Notes under the pieces: model-generated
The model's database searches: none
What the model was told of the DNA's origin: nothing
Seen by the model: only the letters and a program-made list of their open reading frames with translations
Shown: in pieces, positions 6,493-8,609 of the stretch
Position numbering within the stretch: the first letter of the stretch is position 1
How the letters are laid out: the number at the start of each line of letters is the position of its first letter
Made by a program: the position numbers and the translations under genes
Origin: an uncultured Oscillospiraceae bacterium
Lineage (GTDB): Bacteria; Bacillota; Clostridia; Oscillospirales; Acutalibacteraceae
NCBI GenBank assembly: GCA_900554535.1
Contig: USIA01000073.1
Span: 1 to 8,609, forward strand
Reading direction: 5' to 3'
Length of the DNA: 8,609 bases

Positions 6493-6499
6493 ACCTCCC
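6493..6499 (-). promoter_or_regulatory. Ribosome binding site deciding the permease start
   Basis: GGGAGGT on the minus strand, 7 nt before the ATG at 6483-6485, fixes a start 16 codons inside the longest open frame. The extra upstream codons have no ribosome binding site and run through the hairpin at 6517-6564. Confidence 0.75.
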
Positions 6500-6516
6500 A
6501 AAATGTCAATCCATAC

Positions 6517-6564
6517 AAAAAGGCGCTTCCCAAACAGGCAAATCTGCTGTTGGGAAGCGCCTTT
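6517..6564 (-). terminator. Strong intrinsic terminator between araC-type gene and permease (possible attenuator)
   Basis: The arms 6519-6533 and 6550-6564 are perfect 15-nt inverted copies (AAAGGCGCTTCCCAA / TTGGGAAGCGCCTTT). With A6534 bulged, three more pairs (6535-6537 with 6547-6549) leave a 9-nt loop. On the minus strand the stem runs into TTTTT (6521-6517) and then G, the classic intrinsic terminator form. It begins about 20 nt after the regulator's stop codon and ends about 31 nt before the permease ATG. Confidence 0.85.
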
Positions 6565-6585
6565 GCTTCTTACATCTTATTTTTG

Positions 6586-7461
6586 TTATTGCGGCAACGC
6601 ACCGGATAAATGAAAATCCGTCACAACCACACGGTGGTGGTAGTCCGCATCCGCGAGCATCTTGCGGTACGCACGCGGCGTTGTACCCGTGTAGTGCTTG
6701 AACTGCCGGATCAACTGCGGCTGATCGTAATAGCCGCACGCATCCGCCAAATCGGTTAATCGCTGCTGCTCGCTGCTGTGCAATAGATTCAAAAGCCGTT
6801 GAAACCGAATAATCTGGCAAAAGGTCTTGGGGCTCAAGCCCACCACTTCGCGAAATACACGGTCGATATAACGGGTGCTGTAGTCGGACAGCGCCTGAAT
6901 GCTGACGCGCCCGCCGGACGCATTGACCAGCTGCTGCACGGCAGCCGCCAAGCGGGCCTTGCCGTCACCGGCCAAGTCCTCTTCCCGTTTTTGCCACGCG
7001 GCGGTATATGCTTTCCAAAACACCTGAGACTGCGCGCGGAAGCTGCCGGCTGAGCAAATTTTTTCGGAAAGCTCCGGGGCATCTATCACTTCCGGCATCG
7101 GCACATCCTGTTCGATGAGTTGGCCATTCGGAACCCGCAGCATGGCGGGACATACCCCCGGCAGGAACCGAACGCCAAAATAGACGTGCCGGTACTGCGT
7201 GCGGATTTCCTTGTGCTGCAAAACCGTCCCGATCACGCTGCTGCCAGGCCCGCTGGCATCGGCAGAACAGTCAAACACAAAGTCAATGCATCCATCCGGA
7301 ACTGCAATCGTCGTGCCGCTTGGATCATCCACCTGATAGCGATAAAAATGGGAAATTCCCAGTTTCCAAACGCGTTTTTCATAATAACGCTGCGAAGTGG
7401 TCTCAAAATAAGGCTGCACTGGCAGCAACGGCTTGCTTTGTATGGAGCCTTGCAAGTGCAT
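6586..7461 (-). CDS. AraC-family transcriptional regulator
   Basis: This is a 291-residue DNA-binding regulator. The C-terminal part (about 185-270) is an AraC/XylS-type double helix-turn-helix: first helix-turn-helix around VSIQALSDYSTRYIDRVFREVVG (186-208), then LSPKTFCQIIRFQRLL, second around LTDLADACGYYDQPQLIRQF (235-254), and the family ending HYTGTTPRAYRK (256-267). The N-terminal part contains VPDGCIDFVFD (54-64), which resembles the ligand-sensing domain DUF6597 found in AraC regulators. It therefore probably senses a small molecule and controls neighbouring genes, here the permease and perhaps the FAD oxidoreductase. The ATG at 7459-7461 follows AAAGGAGG by only 2 nt, unusually close; a TTG at codon 3 would have a spacing of 8 nt and could be the real start. 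Promoter at 7538-7566; terminator at 6517-6564. Confidence 0.92.
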   Translation of the reverse strand: MHLQGSIQSKPLLPVQPYFETTSQRYYEKRVWKLGISHFYRYQVDDPSGTTIAVPDGCIDFVFDCSADASGPGSSVIGTVLQHKEIRTQYRHVYFGVRFLPGVCPAMLRVPNGQLIEQDVPMPEVIDAPELSEKICSAGSFRAQSQVFWKAYTAAWQKREEDLAGDGKARLAAAVQQLVNASGGRVSIQALSDYSTRYIDRVFREVVGLSPKTFCQIIRFQRLLNLLHSSEQQRLTDLADACGYYDQPQLIRQFKHYTGTTPRAYRKMLADADYHHRVVVTDFHLSGALPQ

Positions 7462-7492
7462 CCCCTCCTTTTACCAACGGAGCGCACTTGCA
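7451..7492 (-). promoter_or_regulatory. Inverted repeat enclosing the araC ribosome binding site and start codon
   Basis: TGCAAGTGC (7451-7459) and GCACTTGCA (7484-7492) are perfect 9-bp inverted copies 24 nt apart. In the minus-strand mRNA they would pair and place the AAAGGAGG site in the loop, with the last base of the ATG in the stem. This could tune translation of the regulator, or as DNA it could be an operator half-site pair. It lies within the leader of the promoter at 7538-7566. Confidence 0.45.
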
Positions 7493-7499
7493 GAAGCCC

Positions 7500-7512
7500 C
7501 GCAGGCCCTGCG
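7500..7512. promoter_or_regulatory. Short palindrome in the araC leader
   Basis: CGCAGG-C-CCTGCG is a 13-base perfect palindrome with a one-base centre, too tight for a good RNA hairpin but suitable as a protein-binding site. It sits about 26 bases downstream of the -10 hexamer. Confidence 0.3.
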
Positions 7513-7537
7513 CCAGTGCAGGCTTTTGATTACCATT

Positions 7538-7566
7538 ATTATATGCGCCAAAACTTCAAAAGTCAA
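7538..7566 (-). promoter_or_regulatory. Sigma-A-type promoter of the araC-type gene
   Basis: On the minus strand TTGACT (7561-7566; 5 of 6 bases of TTGACA) is separated by exactly 17 nt from a perfect TATAAT (7538-7543). Transcription would start near 7531, giving a leader of about 70 nt. This is the best promoter in the window. Confidence 0.85.
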
Positions 7567-7577
7567 GTGCAATTGGG

Positions 7578-7602
7578 AAAAAATCATCTTAGAAGGGGAT
7601 GA
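7578..7602 (-). terminator. Weak candidate terminator after the FAD oxidoreductase gene
   Basis: On the minus strand TCATC (7602-7598) and GATGA (7588-7584) can form a 5-bp stem, followed at once by TTTTTT (7583-7578). The stem is short and AT-rich, so termination may be partial, allowing read-through into the araC-type gene. It lies just upstream of the araC promoter. Confidence 0.3.
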
Positions 7603-7627
7603 AACTTATAAATGTTTTGTCAAGTCA

Positions 7628-8609
7628 TCAAATTTTTGCATGAAAGCGGTCATACCGCAGTGCGGAAAGGTCGATGGACGGCTTGCCGTCAAGCACCATT
7701 TCGGAGAGCAGCTTGCCGACGACCGGCGAGATGCCGAAGCCATGGCCCGTGAACGCGCAGGCGACAATCAGACCGGGGACTTCGGGGATGAAGCTGATGA
7801 CCGGGACGCCGTCCACACAGGCATCCTCCCAGCCGGCCCAGGTGCGCACGATCTTTGCGTCCGCGAGCTTCGGGACATACTTCATGATGCCGCGGCAGAT
7901 GCAGGGAGCGGTGATGCTCGACGTGGCCAGATGGCCGTGGTTATCGAGATTGACGCCCTCCAGGCCAGAGGAGCCGCCGAATACGAACGAGCCGTGTTTG
8001 GTCTGGTGGCCGTAGAAATCGGCCTCCGCAGTACCGAGCATTTGTGGGAACATCTGCGGCTCTGCCTCTGTGACCAGCGCCTCCAAGAGCTTTTTGCTCA
8101 TGGGGATGTCCACGCCAACGGTATTGGTGATCGCGCGGCTGCCATAGCCGGCTGCCACGATGATGTGTTCGCCCTCAAAGACGCCGTCCTTTGTCACAGC
8201 CTGACGGGCCTTGCCCTTGATCTTCCGCAGCTTCACGACCTCTTCGCCCGTGATGAAGCGGGCGCCGAGCTGACGGGCGCGGCGGTAAAACGCCAGCGTC
8301 GTCAAAAGCGGATTGGCGTGGCCGTCTGTCGGACACCAGCTTGCGCCAATGACTTCGTCAGAGAGGTACGGGTTTAGCTCGCGGACTTCCTTTCCGTCGA
8401 TCATGCGCATATCCAGCCCGCAGGAGCGCCCGACTTCCGCCAAATGAGAGAGAATCTCCAGGTGCTTTTCCGTCTTGCCCAGGCGGAGGTTGCCCTTTTT
8501 GACATATTCGATATCCATGCCCAGCTCTTCGGAAAGCGTGGGCCAGATGTGTTCAATCCCGTACATGGCCAGCGGCAGCTCGCGCTTGTCACGGCCGGAT
8601 TGGCGCACG
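7628..8609 (-). CDS. FAD-dependent oxidoreductase of the DAO family (amine/amino-acid dehydrogenase type), partial
   Basis: This is the C-terminal ~326 residues of a DAO-superfamily flavoenzyme (D-amino-acid, sarcosine or opine oxidase beta-subunit-like), which oxidises a C-N bond with FAD. The frame stays open to the right edge, so the N-terminal dinucleotide-binding fold with its GxGxxG motif, about 45-50 residues, is outside the window. Visible family features are VRQSGRDKRELPLAM at the edge, the block WCPTDGHANPLLTTLAFYRRA (substrate-domain signature 'DGxaxP'), the FAD-fold piece IIVAAGYGSR, and the C-terminal RTWAGWEDACVDGVPVI ... GLIVACAFTGHGFGISPVVGKLL (typical 'xxGHGfxxaPxxGxxla' flavin-contact motif). 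The stop is TGA at 7628-7630. The exact substrate cannot be told; a partner subunit could lie upstream. The neighbouring regulator and permease suggest an imported amino acid or amine. Confidence 0.88.
   Translation of the reverse strand, partial: VRQSGRDKRELPLAMYGIEHIWPTLSEELGMDIEYVKKGNLRLGKTEKHLEILSHLAEVGRSCGLDMRMIDGKEVRELNPYLSDEVIGASWCPTDGHANPLLTTLAFYRRARQLGARFITGEEVVKLRKIKGKARQAVTKDGVFEGEHIIVAAGYGSRAITNTVGVDIPMSKKLLEALVTEAEPQMFPQMLGTAEADFYGHQTKHGSFVFGGSSGLEGVNLDNHGHLATSSITAPCICRGIMKYVPKLADAKIVRTWAGWEDACVDGVPVISFIPEVPGLIVACAFTGHGFGISPVVGKLLSEMVLDGKPSIDLSALRYDRFHAKI

Noticed and set aside
6503..6510. TTGACA-like motif just before the permease ribosome binding site
   Set aside because: A -10 hexamer at the right spacing would fall inside the permease coding start, so it cannot drive this gene's full mRNA.
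7608..7627. TTGACA on the minus strand after the FAD oxidoreductase stop, as a -35 element
   Set aside because: No acceptable -10 hexamer follows at 16-18 nt; the TTGACT/TATAAT pair about 55 bases further on is far better.
7433..8377. 314-codon plus-strand open frame opposite the FAD oxidoreductase
   Set aside because: It is an antisense shadow; the minus strand shows clear DAO-family motifs over the same interval and the plus frame has no recognisable domain.

Overview
The window looks like chromosome from a moderately GC-rich Firmicute, most likely a gut-type Oscillospirales/Ruminococcaceae relative. This rests on Gram-positive-style GGAGG ribosome binding sites, sigma-A-type promoters, an FtsH with a Clostridia-like sequence, a C_GCAxxG_C_C protein and IS3/IS200 debris of clostridial type. 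The taxonomic call is an inference from sequence style; no marker gene for taxonomy is present.

Layout. Positions 1-645 (plus strand) are insertion-sequence wreckage. First comes the 3' end of an IS3-family transposase that carries a frameshift. Its presumed right terminus (about 334) abuts the 3' end of an IS200/IS605-type tnpA that has lost its catalytic tyrosine codon. Hairpins typical of an IS200-type right end follow. Everything from 701 to 8609 is on the minus strand, so transcription reads from high to low coordinates: a partial FAD-dependent amine/amino-acid oxidoreductase (edge to 7628), an AraC-family regulator (7461-6586), an APC-family amino-acid permease (6485-5016), an unrecognised three-pass membrane protein with a large extracytoplasmic part (4812-3190), the membrane AAA+ protease FtsH (3049-1142) and a small cysteine-rich C_GCAxxG_C_C protein (1114-701).

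How the genes may work together. The oxidoreductase, regulator and permease look like a small amino-acid or amine uptake and oxidation locus under the AraC-type regulator. The regulator has a textbook promoter (TTGACT, 17 nt, TATAAT) and a leader with notable inverted repeats. The permease follows it after a strong intrinsic-terminator hairpin that leaves no room for a separate downstream promoter, which suggests attenuation or read-through. The unknown membrane protein has its own promoter and follows a hairpin that probably ends the permease transcript. FtsH has an extended -10 promoter and is closely followed (27 nt) by the C_GCAxxG_C_C gene, a likely two-gene operon.

I did not find a clearly new defence or mobile system. 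The least explained parts are the 540-residue membrane protein beside ftsH, the structured araC leader and the araC-permease hairpin. There is no gene-free stretch over 300 bases; the longest (515-700, 3050-3189, 4813-5015, 7462-7627) are described below.
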